Assembly: GCA_035507035.1 (NCBI GenBank)
Contig: DATJOJ010000053.1
Coordinates: forward strand, 1 to 64,000
Source of the DNA: DATJOJ01 sp035507035
Lineage (GTDB): Bacteria > Acidobacteriota > Terriglobia > Terriglobales > Acidobacteriaceae
DNA: 64,000 bases
Direction: 5' to 3'
A model generated the notes under the pieces. That model was not told the DNA's origin, did not search any database, and saw nothing but the letters and a program-made list of their open reading frames with translations. Numbering within the stretch: the first letter of the stretch is position 1; the number at the start of each line of letters is the position of its first letter. This document shows, piece after piece, positions 35,752 to 44,805 of this stretch. Made by a program: the position numbers and the translations under genes.

Positions 35752-36561
35752 ATGCCTCAAACCGGGCAGAACTTGCGCGGGCTGCGAGAGCAATTAGGTC
35801 TAACCATGCGCGACGTGGAGACCGCCAGCGAGCGCATCGCCGAGAAGCACAACAACGACGAGTTTCTCATCGTCCCCAGCCGGCTTTCCGATTTCGAAAC
35901 AAAAGGCGTTGTGCCCAGCATCTATCGCCTCTATTCCTTAGCGGTGATTTACCGGCGGGACCTACGCGAGCTTTTGTGCTGGTACGGAATTGACTTAGAT
36001 TGGGTTGCCACCGACCTAGAACTCGCTTCGCCCCCACGGTCGCATCTCTCACAAGCGCTGGCCAATCTCTCCAGTGTGCAAATGCCGGTTCGGCTGGATC
36101 CCAGCTTCGACCCTCGCCGCACGGCGAACTTTGGGCGTATGGTCGAAAAATGGGGTCTCGTGCCTATGTCTTATCTATCGCAGTTGTCGGCGTTTCAATT
36201 TACCTATGGTTACATCGGAAGCGAAGATTGGACTATGTATCCGATTATTCCACCGGGTAGTTTCGTGCAGGTTGATGAAGCGAAGAGTAAGGTCACCGAG
36301 GGACACTGGCGATCGGAATATGAACGTCCGATTTATTTTGTCGAAACCCGAGAAGGTCATACTTGCTGCTGGTGTTCGCTATCAGGGGAGAACATCATTC
36401 TGCAGCCACATCCGCTGTCTCCGGCGGCCGCGCGGGTTCTGCTTTATCCCCAGGAAGCCGAGGTCATAGGCCAAGTGGTGGGACTAGCGATCAAGATGGG
36501 CGACTGGCGTCCGATTTTCGAGCCCGCCGCAGACTCGAAAGTGCCTGAAGCACTGAACTGA
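35752..36561 (+). CDS. XRE-family regulator with S24-like C-terminal region
   Basis: A 269-residue protein from ATG 35752. The N-terminal HTH spans about 5-60 (LRGLREQLGLTMRDVETASERIAEKHNNDEFLIVPSRLSDFETKGVVPSIYRLYSLA). The C-terminal half (about 120-250) resembles the beta-barrel of S24 peptidase-like regulators (YIGSEDWTMYPIIPPGSFVQVDE, PIYFVETREGHTCCWCSL). No Ser/Lys catalytic pair was confirmed, so it is likely a regulator that does not cleave itself. Its 3' end overlaps the convergent small gene by 71 bases. Confidence 0.82.
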   Translation: MPQTGQNLRGLREQLGLTMRDVETASERIAEKHNNDEFLIVPSRLSDFETKGVVPSIYRLYSLAVIYRRDLRELLCWYGIDLDWVATDLELASPPRSHLSQALANLSSVQMPVRLDPSFDPRRTANFGRMVEKWGLVPMSYLSQLSAFQFTYGYIGSEDWTMYPIIPPGSFVQVDEAKSKVTEGHWRSEYERPIYFVETREGHTCCWCSLSGENIILQPHPLSPAAARVLLYPQEAEVIGQVVGLAIKMGDWRPIFEPAADSKVPEALN

Positions 36562-36910
36562 AATGTCGGCTTGATCCCGGACCTGGGTCAGGCGGAAGCA
36601 GGCGATTCCATTTATCTCCCAGCCGGGCCAGATACTGTCCCTCCGGTTCGCACGCTTCTTGGCTGGATTGCTCGGCATCCACTTCCAGGTTTCGTAAGGG
36701 TGTTCTCAACACCTTTGAAAGTTCCGAGCGATGCGACTCCTGCAGAGCATTGGCTGCTCGTTCTTTTCCGTAAATTCGCGTCAGGCCCCAGTGCGAATAT
36801 GCCCCGCCATCGTCGCGTAACTCCGCCAGATATTCCAGCCTGCGAAGCGACCCGGCAATGGCGCTGAGGGTCGTTTTCTGAACATCTTGAAGAGCTGACA
36901 ACAACGTCAT
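36491..36910 (-). CDS. Conserved acidobacterial small protein, function unknown
   Basis: A 139-residue protein opening MTLLSALQDVQKTTLSAIAGSLRRLEYLAELRD, then YSHWGLTRIYGKERAANALQESHRSELSKVLRTPLRNLEVDAEQSSQE. This opening is one I associate with acidobacterial hypothetical proteins. It is mostly helical, without signal or membrane segment. It overlaps the end of the XRE gene in the opposite direction. Confidence 0.65.
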   Translation of the reverse strand: MTLLSALQDVQKTTLSAIAGSLRRLEYLAELRDDGGAYSHWGLTRIYGKERAANALQESHRSELSKVLRTPLRNLEVDAEQSSQEACEPEGQYLARLGDKWNRLLPPDPGPGSSRHFSSVLQALSSLRRARKSDASRPS

Positions 36911-37013
36911 TTTTGTTTCGCTTTTGGAAACCGGAAATTATTTAACTGCTATGCAGCCAATAACTTAGCTTAGCACATGATCACGGCGACTTCCCCAAAA
37001 AAGGAGATTCGCC

Positions 37014-37178
37014 GTGAAAAAAAAACTAAGTTGGTTCGTCACTCTGTTGCTGTTGACCCTGTTTGCGCTGCCCCCCGCAATGCTCGCCGATGGCCCCACG
37101 AGCGACTGCACTACCAATCCGCAAGATTGTCCGCCTCCCCTTCCGCTGTCCCCCGTGCCGCATTTGCCGAGGAAGTAG
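37014..37178 (+). CDS. Secreted 54-residue Pro-rich micro-protein
   Basis: GTG 37014 has AAAGGAG eight bases upstream. The peptide has a textbook signal sequence (MKKKLSWFVTLLLLTLFALP, likely cleaved at MLA|DG) and a 28-residue mature part with two Cys (DCTTNPQDC) and many Pro. It lies just upstream of two membrane-protein genes in the same direction. No family was recognised; its function could be regulatory, structural or antimicrobial-like. Confidence 0.7.
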   Translation: MKKKLSWFVTLLLLTLFALPPAMLADGPTSDCTTNPQDCPPPLPLSPVPHLPRK

Positions 37179-37234
37179 CCGCAAAATGCTATTGTGGGCT
37201 ACCGTGCAAATAGATATAGTTTGGGCGGTAGTCC

Positions 37235-38011
37235 ATGCGTTTTCTGTACATTCTTTGGCACGCTCTTTGGATCGTTCACGTGGTTGTGGAAGCGATCCTT
37301 CTGGCGATTCTTGTCCGCCGCGACGTCAGGCGTCAATTCCCCATTTTCTTCCTCTACATCGCTTGGGATGTAGCACTAAATTCTTTGCTCGTCTTGCTCG
37401 ATTATAGCGGTCTCAAATACGCCGGTTATTACTATCATGAGGTTTACCGCGTCGATACAACTGGAGACGCGATCCTCATTTTTTGCGTCCTCTATGAACT
37501 TTTCAGTCACCTCGTCGGCGATTATCCCGTCCTGAAAAATACGGGGAGTTCGCTCTACCGTCAAACGGTGCTCTTTTTCTTAGCAGTCGCATTGGTGCTA
37601 GCCTGGTACGCCCCGGCGTACTCGCCTGAAATGCTGATCCCGAACCTGGCAGTCCTCCAGCGCAGCGCCCGCCTTCTGCAGTGCGGTCTTCTGACTTTCC
37701 TCTTCATGTTTGCTCATTCTTTTGGTCTTTCGTTGAAAAGTCGGATGTTGGGTATCGCGCTCGGCCTTGGTATAACTGCGACGATCGGCTTTGTGCTGGC
37801 AGCGATCCGGGTACACCTAACTGCGGTGTTAGGCCCTACATTCCCAAAGGGGATTATGGAACTCATTCACCAAATGGGAGATTTGGCAGCAGTGGGCATT
37901 TGGATGGCCTATGCGCTGGCTCCGGAGTCCAGGCGCATCGATGTCTTCCCAACTTTGCCCGATGACAATCTGCAGGGCTGGAATAGCGCACTGCGGAGGT
38001 TGTTGCCATGA
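37235..38011 (+). CDS. Polytopic membrane protein, function unknown
   Basis: A 258-residue protein with about seven hydrophobic segments (first FLYILWHALWIVHVVVEAILLAILV) and a cytoplasmic-looking tail (ESRRIDVFPTLPDDNLQGW). Histidine- and tyrosine-rich loops (YAGYYYHEVYRVD) stand out. It overlaps the next gene by ATGA. I recognise no enzyme motif; acidobacterial genomes often carry paralogs of this type. Confidence 0.72.
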   Translation: MRFLYILWHALWIVHVVVEAILLAILVRRDVRRQFPIFFLYIAWDVALNSLLVLLDYSGLKYAGYYYHEVYRVDTTGDAILIFCVLYELFSHLVGDYPVLKNTGSSLYRQTVLFFLAVALVLAWYAPAYSPEMLIPNLAVLQRSARLLQCGLLTFLFMFAHSFGLSLKSRMLGIALGLGITATIGFVLAAIRVHLTAVLGPTFPKGIMELIHQMGDLAAVGIWMAYALAPESRRIDVFPTLPDDNLQGWNSALRRLLP

Positions 38012-38538
38012 TTGCTTCGGCCATCGTGGTCGTGCTCGTCCTGTTGCTACTCGGCATCTCGTTTGTGTTGACTCGGACCAGCGTCCTTTCGCGCAACGGC
38101 GGGAAGCAAACCGACCAGCAGTTGCATCCCGTCGACGTCGAGGCCTTTCGGAATCTGATCGATCCGCAGGAAGAGGAATACTTGCGTGCAAGGCTGAAGC
38201 CCTCCGAATTTCGGCGCATTCAGCGTCAGCGCTTGGCCGCTGCCGTGGAATACATTCATGGAGCATCCCGGAATGCGGGAATTCTACTGCATATGGCCGA
38301 TGCGGCCCGCCAGAGCACGGATCCCGCGGTCGTGCAATCAGCAGAGATCCTCATTGAGCAAGCCACCCAGCTTCGCCTCTATGCTTACCAAGCCGTTCCC
38401 CGTCTCTACTTTGCCATGGCCTTCCCGAGTTGGAAAGTTTCACCCGTTCGCGTGGCGGAAGGCTACGAAGAAATGACGCGTCAGGTCGTCTCCCTGCGGA
38501 CACATTATCCTATGAGCGAAGTGTCGTCGGCACTCTAA
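38008..38538 (+). CDS. Single-pass membrane protein, function unknown
   Basis: The ATG at 38008 overlaps the preceding stop. A 176-residue protein: an N-terminal anchor (IASAIVVVLVLLLLGISFVL) followed by a cytosolic helical domain (FRNLIDPQEEEYLRARLKPSEFRRIQRQRLAAAVEYIHGASRNAGILLHMADAAR). Coupled translation suggests it works with the polytopic protein before it. Confidence 0.72.
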   Translation: MIASAIVVVLVLLLLGISFVLTRTSVLSRNGGKQTDQQLHPVDVEAFRNLIDPQEEEYLRARLKPSEFRRIQRQRLAAAVEYIHGASRNAGILLHMADAARQSTDPAVVQSAEILIEQATQLRLYAYQAVPRLYFAMAFPSWKVSPVRVAEGYEEMTRQVVSLRTHYPMSEVSSAL

Positions 38539-38548
38539 GCAATTCAAA

Positions 38549-38566
38549 GGGCCGCACGTGCGGCCC
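38549..38566. terminator. GC-rich palindrome between convergent genes
   Basis: GGGCCGCACGTGCGGCCC is a perfect 18-base palindrome between the converging membrane-protein and Dps genes. It would form a strong stem on both strands, although no T-run follows, so factor-independent termination is uncertain. Confidence 0.5.
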
Positions 38567-38594
38567 CTCGCAACCCACATTCTCTTGAGCTGAA

Positions 38595-39215
38595 TTAAGC
38601 CGCCGCCATCGACGGTTGAGCGGCCTCCGTCAGCGGCATGTTGACCAGATGTTCGCTGAGGAACCACACCTGCAGTTCGTTCGTGCGAAGCACATCGCTG
38701 ACCACCAGATCGTTGGTGCCATCGTCGCCAAGCTTATCGGCGCGTTTCGCCAACTCGCGGCATTGCCGAATGATGATCTGATGCGCGTCCAGCAACCGGG
38801 ACAATTGGACCGGAACCTCTTCTCGGCCCTTGGGCGGACGTCCAATTTTTGTAGTCTCCGCAACATCGTGAGCCATCGCGATCGATAAGCCGCCGAGCAA
38901 TTGAATGCGCTCAGCGATCCCATCTACCAGCTCCACTTGCTCGCCGAAGTGCTTATCGAAAAGCAAATGAAGTTGATAGAAAGTCGGCCCGGCGACTTGC
39001 CAGTGAGACTTCTTGTACAGATCGCGAAGCGTCATGGTGTCGGCGAGCAACTGATTCAATTGCTCGGTCATTTCCAGGCGCACCGGCTCTTCTAATTCCA
39101 ACGGAAGCGCGTGCGTTACGGTCCCGTATTGTTGAATTTCGCGTGCCCGCTGATGGATTCGCGGCTGTGCATTAAGAGTCGTTCGATTCTGATTTGCAGC
39201 TGTTTTCTTTGGCAT
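38595..39215 (-). CDS. dps: Dps-type DNA-protecting ferritin
   Basis: A 206-residue protein with AAAGGAG before ATG 39215. Ferroxidase residues fit Dps: KSHWQV (His), LFDKHFGEQVELVDGIAERI (Asp/Glu). An extended N-terminus of about 50 residues, basic and Asn/Gln-rich, could bind DNA. It stores iron, detoxifies peroxide and compacts DNA in stationary phase. Confidence 0.93.
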   Translation of the reverse strand: MPKKTAANQNRTTLNAQPRIHQRAREIQQYGTVTHALPLELEEPVRLEMTEQLNQLLADTMTLRDLYKKSHWQVAGPTFYQLHLLFDKHFGEQVELVDGIAERIQLLGGLSIAMAHDVAETTKIGRPPKGREEVPVQLSRLLDAHQIIIRQCRELAKRADKLGDDGTNDLVVSDVLRTNELQVWFLSEHLVNMPLTEAAQPSMAAA

Positions 39216-39388
39216 GGGTATCTCCTTTAGAGCTTGCGCGACTGACTAGTCCGGCTATTGAGGCGGCTGATTCAGACATCTTACGTCGGTCTAGCCTGCG
39301 TTGGATGATTTCTTGTGGCCGCAGGATTCCTCAGACGCGAGAGTAATCGACAAATCAGCGTTCGCGCCTTCTTCCACAGCAAAAATCG

Positions 39389-42121
39389 ATGCAATTGTCT
39401 ATGATGGAAGATATTCCCACAGTGAGGATGGAGATGGCAGCCGTGGCTGAGACCCAGACGAACGGACTGGAAGTGCTTGAAACCCGCGAATGGCTGGATT
39501 CGCTGGACTATGTCTTGTCAAAGGGCGGTCCGGAGCGGGCTGGCCGCTTGTTGCAACAGCTCTCTTTGCATGCCCGGCGCGCCGCCGGGGTCAATCTGCC
39601 ATTCACCGCGACCACGCCCTACCAGAACACGATCCCTTCCATGCAGCAGGCGCCGTTCCCGGGCAGTCAAGAGATGGAGCGCCGCATCAAGAGTTTAGTC
39701 CGCTGGAATGCACTGGCGATGGTGGTTCGAGCCAACAAACTTCAGGAAGGTATTGGCGGGCACATCTCTACGTACGCTTCAGCAGCAACGCTTTATGAAG
39801 TCGCTTTCAATCATTTTCTGCGTGCCCAGACAGAGAATGGCGATCGCGACATCGTTTACTTCCAGGGACACGCAGCGCCGGGCATGTATGCGCGCGCATA
39901 TCTTGAGGGCCGCATACCAAAAGAGAAGCTGGAAAATTTTCGCCGCGAACTTAAGCCCGGCGGTGGCCTTTCGTCGTATCCGCATCCCTGGCTCATGCCC
40001 GATTTCTGGGAGTTCCCCACGGTTTCGATGGGACTCGGTCCGATCCAGGCCATCTACCAGGCGCGCTTCATGCGCTACCTGGAAAATCGCGGGCTGAAGG
40101 AAGCCAAAGGCGGCAAGGTCTGGGCATTTCTCGGTGATGGCGAGATGGACGAACCGGAAGCGCTAGGCTCTATCACGCTCGCCTCTCGCGAGCGTCTCGA
40201 CAACCTGATTTTCGTGGTCAATTGCAATCTCCAGCGACTGGACGGCCCGGTTCGCGGCAACGGAAAAATTATTCAGGAATTGGAAGCCATCTTCCGCGGC
40301 GCCGGGTGGAATGTCATCAAAGTGATCTGGGGCGGAGACTGGGATAGCCTTATCCGCAGCGATCGCGATGGGTTACTCGTTCGCCGCATGGGCGAGATCA
40401 CCGACGGTCAATATCAGAAATATTTCGTCGAAAGCGGAGCATACTTCCGGCAGAACTTCTTTGGCACGGACCCTCGCTTGCTCAAAATGGTCGAGCACCT
40501 TTCCGATGAGCAACTGGCTCGGATGAGGCTCGGCGGCCACGATCCCATCAAAGTTCATGCCGCTTACAAAGCTGCGGTCGAGCACGAGGGTTCGCCGACG
40601 ATCATTCTCGCGAAGACGATCAAAGGTTACGGATTAGGCGAAGCGGGCGAAGGCAAGAACATCACCCATCAGCAGAAAAAGCTGAACGACGATGAACTCT
40701 GGCTCTTCCGCTCTCGATTTGGGATTCCCATCGCCGACGACGAGTTGCATGAGGCGCCCTTCTATCGTCCCGCCGACGATAGTCCGGAAGTTACCTACAT
40801 GCAGGAGCGCCGGAAGCAACTCGGGGGATATCTGCCCCAGCGCAAACTGCGCTCAAAACCGATTCAGCCGGTGTCGGAATCGCATTTCGAGGAGTTCTAT
40901 AAGGGTACGGAAGGACGCGAAGTTTCCACGACCATGGTTTTCGTGCGGCTGCTCGCAAAATTGCTTCGCGACCCCGAGATCGGCAAACTCATCGTGCCCA
41001 TCATTCCTGATGAGGCGCGCACTTTCGGCATGGAAGCGCTGTTCCGGCAAGTGGGAATTTATTCGAGCGTTGGGCAGCTCTACGAACCGGTCGACATGGA
41101 CACGCTGCTTTACTACAAGGAAGCACTGAATGGGCAGATCCTCGAAGAGGGTATCACCGAAGCCGGATCGATGTGCTCGTTCATTGCCTCCGGCACAGCC
41201 TACGTCACATACGGCATCAACACCATTCCCTTCTTTATTTATTACTCCATGTTCGGCTTTCAACGGATTGGCGATTTGATCTGGGCTGCAGCCGACATGC
41301 GCACGCACGGATTCTTGATCGGCGGCACTGCAGGTAGAACTACGCTGGCAGGCGAAGGCTTGCAGCATCAGGACGGTCACAGCCACGTGTTGGCGCTTCC
41401 CATTCCGAATCTGCTCGCCTACGATCCCGCATTTGCGTACGAGATTGCCGTAATTATTCAAGACGGCATCAAGCGCATGTACGTCGATCAGGAACCGATC
41501 TTTTATTACCTGACGGTCACCAACGAACCGCTCCCCATGCCGGAAATGCCGGCCAACGGCGATGTTCGCGAGGGGATTTTGAAAGGTCTGTATCGCTTCA
41601 AGGCATCGCAGAAAAAAGATGCCAAGCTCCGCGCTCAGCTCTTCGGCAGTGGAACCATCATGTACGAAGTTCTTAAAGCGCAAGAAATCCTCGAAGAACG
41701 ATACGGTGTTGCAGCAGACGTTTGGAGCGTAACCAGCTACAAAGAGCTGTATCGGAATGGCAATGATTGCGAGCGCTGGAACATGCTGCATCCCGGCGAG
41801 AAACCGCGCGTGCCTTATGTGACCCAGTGTTTGAAGGATGCGCCGGGTGTGTTGGTCGCGGCGTCGGACTACATGAAAGTGCTGCCGGAATCCATTTCGC
41901 AATGGTTGCCGCGACGCCTGACTTCCCTGGGCACGGATGGCTTCGGCCGAAGTGAGAATCGAGCTTCATTGCGCGACTTCTTCGAAGTCGATGCCAAGCA
42001 TATAGTGCTGGCGACGTTGCATGCATTGGCGCAGGAAGGGCAAGTTGGACGTGATCTGCCTGAGCAGGCGATTCACGATCTTGGAATCAACGCAGAGAAG
42101 AGAAATCCGGCGATCAGCTAG
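39389..42121 (+). CDS. aceE: Pyruvate dehydrogenase E1, homodimeric type
   Basis: A 910-residue E1 with the single-chain alpha/beta architecture: thiamine-diphosphate region FLGDGEMDEPEALGSITLA...NLIFVVNCNLQRLDGPVRGNGK (GDG...NN-like), transketolase-like centre (GRTTLAGEGLQHQDGHSHVLA) and C-terminal domain (WSVTSYKELYRNGNDCERWN). It decarboxylates pyruvate and acetylates lipoyl groups of E2. ATG 39389 or 39401 are both possible starts. The E2 gene follows 53 bases on. Confidence 0.95.
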   Translation: MQLSMMEDIPTVRMEMAAVAETQTNGLEVLETREWLDSLDYVLSKGGPERAGRLLQQLSLHARRAAGVNLPFTATTPYQNTIPSMQQAPFPGSQEMERRIKSLVRWNALAMVVRANKLQEGIGGHISTYASAATLYEVAFNHFLRAQTENGDRDIVYFQGHAAPGMYARAYLEGRIPKEKLENFRRELKPGGGLSSYPHPWLMPDFWEFPTVSMGLGPIQAIYQARFMRYLENRGLKEAKGGKVWAFLGDGEMDEPEALGSITLASRERLDNLIFVVNCNLQRLDGPVRGNGKIIQELEAIFRGAGWNVIKVIWGGDWDSLIRSDRDGLLVRRMGEITDGQYQKYFVESGAYFRQNFFGTDPRLLKMVEHLSDEQLARMRLGGHDPIKVHAAYKAAVEHEGSPTIILAKTIKGYGLGEAGEGKNITHQQKKLNDDELWLFRSRFGIPIADDELHEAPFYRPADDSPEVTYMQERRKQLGGYLPQRKLRSKPIQPVSESHFEEFYKGTEGREVSTTMVFVRLLAKLLRDPEIGKLIVPIIPDEARTFGMEALFRQVGIYSSVGQLYEPVDMDTLLYYKEALNGQILEEGITEAGSMCSFIASGTAYVTYGINTIPFFIYYSMFGFQRIGDLIWAAADMRTHGFLIGGTAGRTTLAGEGLQHQDGHSHVLALPIPNLLAYDPAFAYEIAVIIQDGIKRMYVDQEPIFYYLTVTNEPLPMPEMPANGDVREGILKGLYRFKASQKKDAKLRAQLFGSGTIMYEVLKAQEILEERYGVAADVWSVTSYKELYRNGNDCERWNMLHPGEKPRVPYVTQCLKDAPGVLVAASDYMKVLPESISQWLPRRLTSLGTDGFGRSENRASLRDFFEVDAKHIVLATLHALAQEGQVGRDLPEQAIHDLGINAEKRNPAIS

Positions 42122-42174
42122 GCTCTCCGTGTTCCCCTGTGATCTCTGCGTTTAAGTTTTATTGAAAAAAGATT

Positions 42175-43902
42175 ATGACTGAATTCAAGCTCCCGGAACT
42201 CGGCGAGAATATCGATCAGGGCGATCTGGTTCGGTTAATGATTTCGCCCGGGGCAACTATCGCCGAGGGACAGCCGGTCATGGAACTCGAGACCGACAAA
42301 GCCGTCGTGGAAGTGCCGTCGTCCATCAGCGGCACGGTGAAAGAAGTTCGCGTCAAGCAAGGCGAAAAAGTTAAGGTTGGGCAGGTCATTTTCACGGTGG
42401 ATAATGGAGCACGGGGATCCTCGCCCAAGCAAGAAGCTGCAGCCAAGCCGGCTCCCAAGTTTGAATCTCAGGCCACACCAAGTCCTCCGGCTGCACCTGA
42501 CGCGAGCTCTGTTGCCAAGCCCGCCCGTCGTGCAACCGATAGCACGATCTCCACCGAGTTCAAGCTTCCAGAACTTGGAGAGAACATTTCGGAAGGCGAT
42601 TTGGTCCGACTGATGATCTCTCCTGGAATGAAAGTTTCTGACGGTCAGCCGGTAATGGAGTTGGAAACCGACAAAGCTGTCGTTGAAGTTCCGTCATCAG
42701 TCACCGGTGTGGTCAAGGATGTCCGTGTTAAGCAGGGTGAAAAGATCAAAGTTGGACAGGTGATTTTCACGTTAGAAGGGGCAACGGCTCCTGCGCCGGC
42801 ACGCCCCAAGCACGTGCCGGTGGAGCATGTTTCCGGGCAGCATGCAGCGCGGCTTGCGTTTCAGGCCGCCATTCAGGCGGAAGGAAAAACCGAAGAGCAG
42901 GCTCTGCCTCCGGATCAGCCAGCGCAGAAGCTTCCCGCCTTCAGCATGCCCACGCAGTTAGACAAGGTAATCGGCGCCGGCCACAGCGAGCCGGTGCCGG
43001 CTGCGCCGCACGTTCGACGGCTATCTCGCGAATTGGGAATCGATATCCACGATGTGAAAGGCAAGGGGCCCGGAGGCCGCATCAGCGAAGACGACGTGAA
43101 AGCTCATTCCAAATCTTTGCTGACTTCTATTGCAGCCGCAGCCCAGGCGCCGCGCGGCGCCCAGTTCGCCCAGCCCGAACTGCCGGACTTCACAAGATGG
43201 GGCAAGACTGAGCGCGTTTCTATCCGTGGAGTTCGGCGGAAGACTGCTGAGCATCTGTGGCAAGCCTGGACCACGGTTCCCCATGTCACACAAAATGACA
43301 AAGCCGACATTACCGAGCTCGAGCAGTTGCGCGCGCGCTTCGCGCCTAAGGCCGAAGAAGCCGGCGGCAAAATGACCGTGACCGCGATCGCGCTGAAAGT
43401 CTGCGCCTCGGCGCTGAAGATCTTTCCGCAATTCAATGCCAGCATTGATCTGGCGAAGGACGAGATTATTTACAAGCAGTACGTGAATATTGGCGTAGCT
43501 GTGGATACGGAGCGCGGCCTGCTTGTGCCGGTGATTCGCGACGTGGATAAAAAGAATATTGTTGAGCTGGCCGCCGAACTGACGCAGTTATCGAAAAAAG
43601 CGCGCGAGAAAAAGTTGACGCTAAGCGACATGGAGGGCGGCACCTTCACCATCACGAACCTTGGTGGCATCGGCGGGACAGGATTTTCCCCGATCATTAA
43701 CTACCCCGAGGTCGCAATCCTCGGATTGTCGCGCTCGAGCACGGAACCGGTTTGGTTGAACGGAAAATTCGAACCGCGCCTGGTGCTGCCGTTGTCGCTT
43801 TCGTATGATCATCGTTTGATCGACGGCGCCGATGCGGCGCGATTCTTACGCTGGATCGCGGAGGCGTTTGAGCAGCCGTTCTTGTTGTCAGTGCAAGGAT
43901 AA
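42175..43902 (+). CDS. aceF: Dihydrolipoamide acetyltransferase E2
   Basis: A 575-residue E2 with two lipoyl domains: ETDKAVVEVPS with lipoyl Lys 42 and its near-copy with Lys 167. A Pro/Ala-rich linker, an E1/E3-binding domain (AAPHVRRLSRELGIDIHDVKGKGPGGRISEDDV) and a catalytic domain follow. The active site DHRLIDG (H546) is present. It transfers acetyl to coenzyme A. A foreign-looking gene separates it from lpd. Confidence 0.96.
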   Translation: MTEFKLPELGENIDQGDLVRLMISPGATIAEGQPVMELETDKAVVEVPSSISGTVKEVRVKQGEKVKVGQVIFTVDNGARGSSPKQEAAAKPAPKFESQATPSPPAAPDASSVAKPARRATDSTISTEFKLPELGENISEGDLVRLMISPGMKVSDGQPVMELETDKAVVEVPSSVTGVVKDVRVKQGEKIKVGQVIFTLEGATAPAPARPKHVPVEHVSGQHAARLAFQAAIQAEGKTEEQALPPDQPAQKLPAFSMPTQLDKVIGAGHSEPVPAAPHVRRLSRELGIDIHDVKGKGPGGRISEDDVKAHSKSLLTSIAAAAQAPRGAQFAQPELPDFTRWGKTERVSIRGVRRKTAEHLWQAWTTVPHVTQNDKADITELEQLRARFAPKAEEAGGKMTVTAIALKVCASALKIFPQFNASIDLAKDEIIYKQYVNIGVAVDTERGLLVPVIRDVDKKNIVELAAELTQLSKKAREKKLTLSDMEGGTFTITNLGGIGGTGFSPIINYPEVAILGLSRSSTEPVWLNGKFEPRLVLPLSLSYDHRLIDGADAARFLRWIAEAFEQPFLLSVQG

Positions 43903-43929
43903 TCTCGAAGAAAGATAATCGCATACGCC

Positions 43930-44796
43930 ATGAGCGAAAGCGGCGAGCAGTTCTACGTCTACGTCTATATCGATCCGCGCAACTTTCAGGCTTTCTACTA
44001 CGGCAAAGGTCAGGGTTCTAGGCAATTTTCCCACCTGCTAGACAGCACTGACTGCGAAAAAACAACCAGGATTAACGAAATGCGAAAAGAAGGTCTGGAG
44101 CCGATAATACGAGTGGTAGCAAAGGGGCTGACCGAGGAACAAGCCCTGCTTGTGGAGAAGACGCTAATTTGGAGCTCTCGCGGGCTGTCGAATGTCGCAA
44201 CTGGCCACTTCGGCGACAAGTTCAGGCCACTTAATACGTTGCATCGTAGACTCCCGGACTTCGATTACCGAAATCAAATCCACTACTTCAATGTTGGCGA
44301 TGGCAAGCACCGATCCTGGGAAGACAATGTGAAGTACTGCTACTTGGGTGCTGGCCAAGGGAAGGCTTTCCGGGATGCGATACGCGGACTGCATCCTGGA
44401 GATATAGTTGTCGCCCGCTTGAACAAAGTAGGGTACGTCGGAATCGGCCGGGTGATGTCTGAGGCGACGCCCGCGAGAGACTTTAGGGTACCGAAATTCG
44501 CTGCCAGCGCGCAGGATTGTGGGAAACTCCTCGTTGATTTGGGGCTTAAACCCGCCATCAAGGACCACTTGATTGATGACATAAAGTGCGAATATATGGT
44601 TGCCGTGAAGTGGATTAGAACAGTAGGCCGGTCGAAAGGATACTGGGAGAAGAATGCGGGGCTTTTCGCACAGAGGGGAATTACGCGTGCCAGCCTTGCC
44701 AATCAGAGGAGAACGATTCAATTCGTGCAGCGTTGTTTTGGCGTCAATCTGGAAGAGCTGGCAAATGAGAACGAAGAAATTCTGTTTGAGGTGTAA
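43930..44796 (+). CDS. GIY-YIG nuclease-like protein with PUA/EVE-like domain
   Basis: A 288-residue protein. Residues 8-90 form a GIY-YIG fold of the LEM3-like type: FYVYVYIDPRN (GIY strand), FYYGKGQGSR (YIG, R31) and metal-site Glu 76 (EQALLVEKTLIW). From about 115 the pattern HRSWEDNVKYCYLGAGQGK, then LHPGDIVVARLNKVGYVGIGRV, resembles PUA/EVE-like domains joined to nucleases in DNA modification or defence. It sits between aceF and lpd, 27 bases after one and 9 before the other, an unexpected place. A role in DNA or RNA processing is inferred; it may only be passively co-transcribed. Confidence 0.72.
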   Translation: MSESGEQFYVYVYIDPRNFQAFYYGKGQGSRQFSHLLDSTDCEKTTRINEMRKEGLEPIIRVVAKGLTEEQALLVEKTLIWSSRGLSNVATGHFGDKFRPLNTLHRRLPDFDYRNQIHYFNVGDGKHRSWEDNVKYCYLGAGQGKAFRDAIRGLHPGDIVVARLNKVGYVGIGRVMSEATPARDFRVPKFAASAQDCGKLLVDLGLKPAIKDHLIDDIKCEYMVAVKWIRTVGRSKGYWEKNAGLFAQRGITRASLANQRRTIQFVQRCFGVNLEELANENEEILFEV

Positions 44797-44805
44797 AGGA
44801 CCGCA

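Noticed and set aside
40853..41902. 349-codon frame opposite aceE
   Set aside because: The sense frame is an unmistakable E1; the antisense frame has no family-like pattern.
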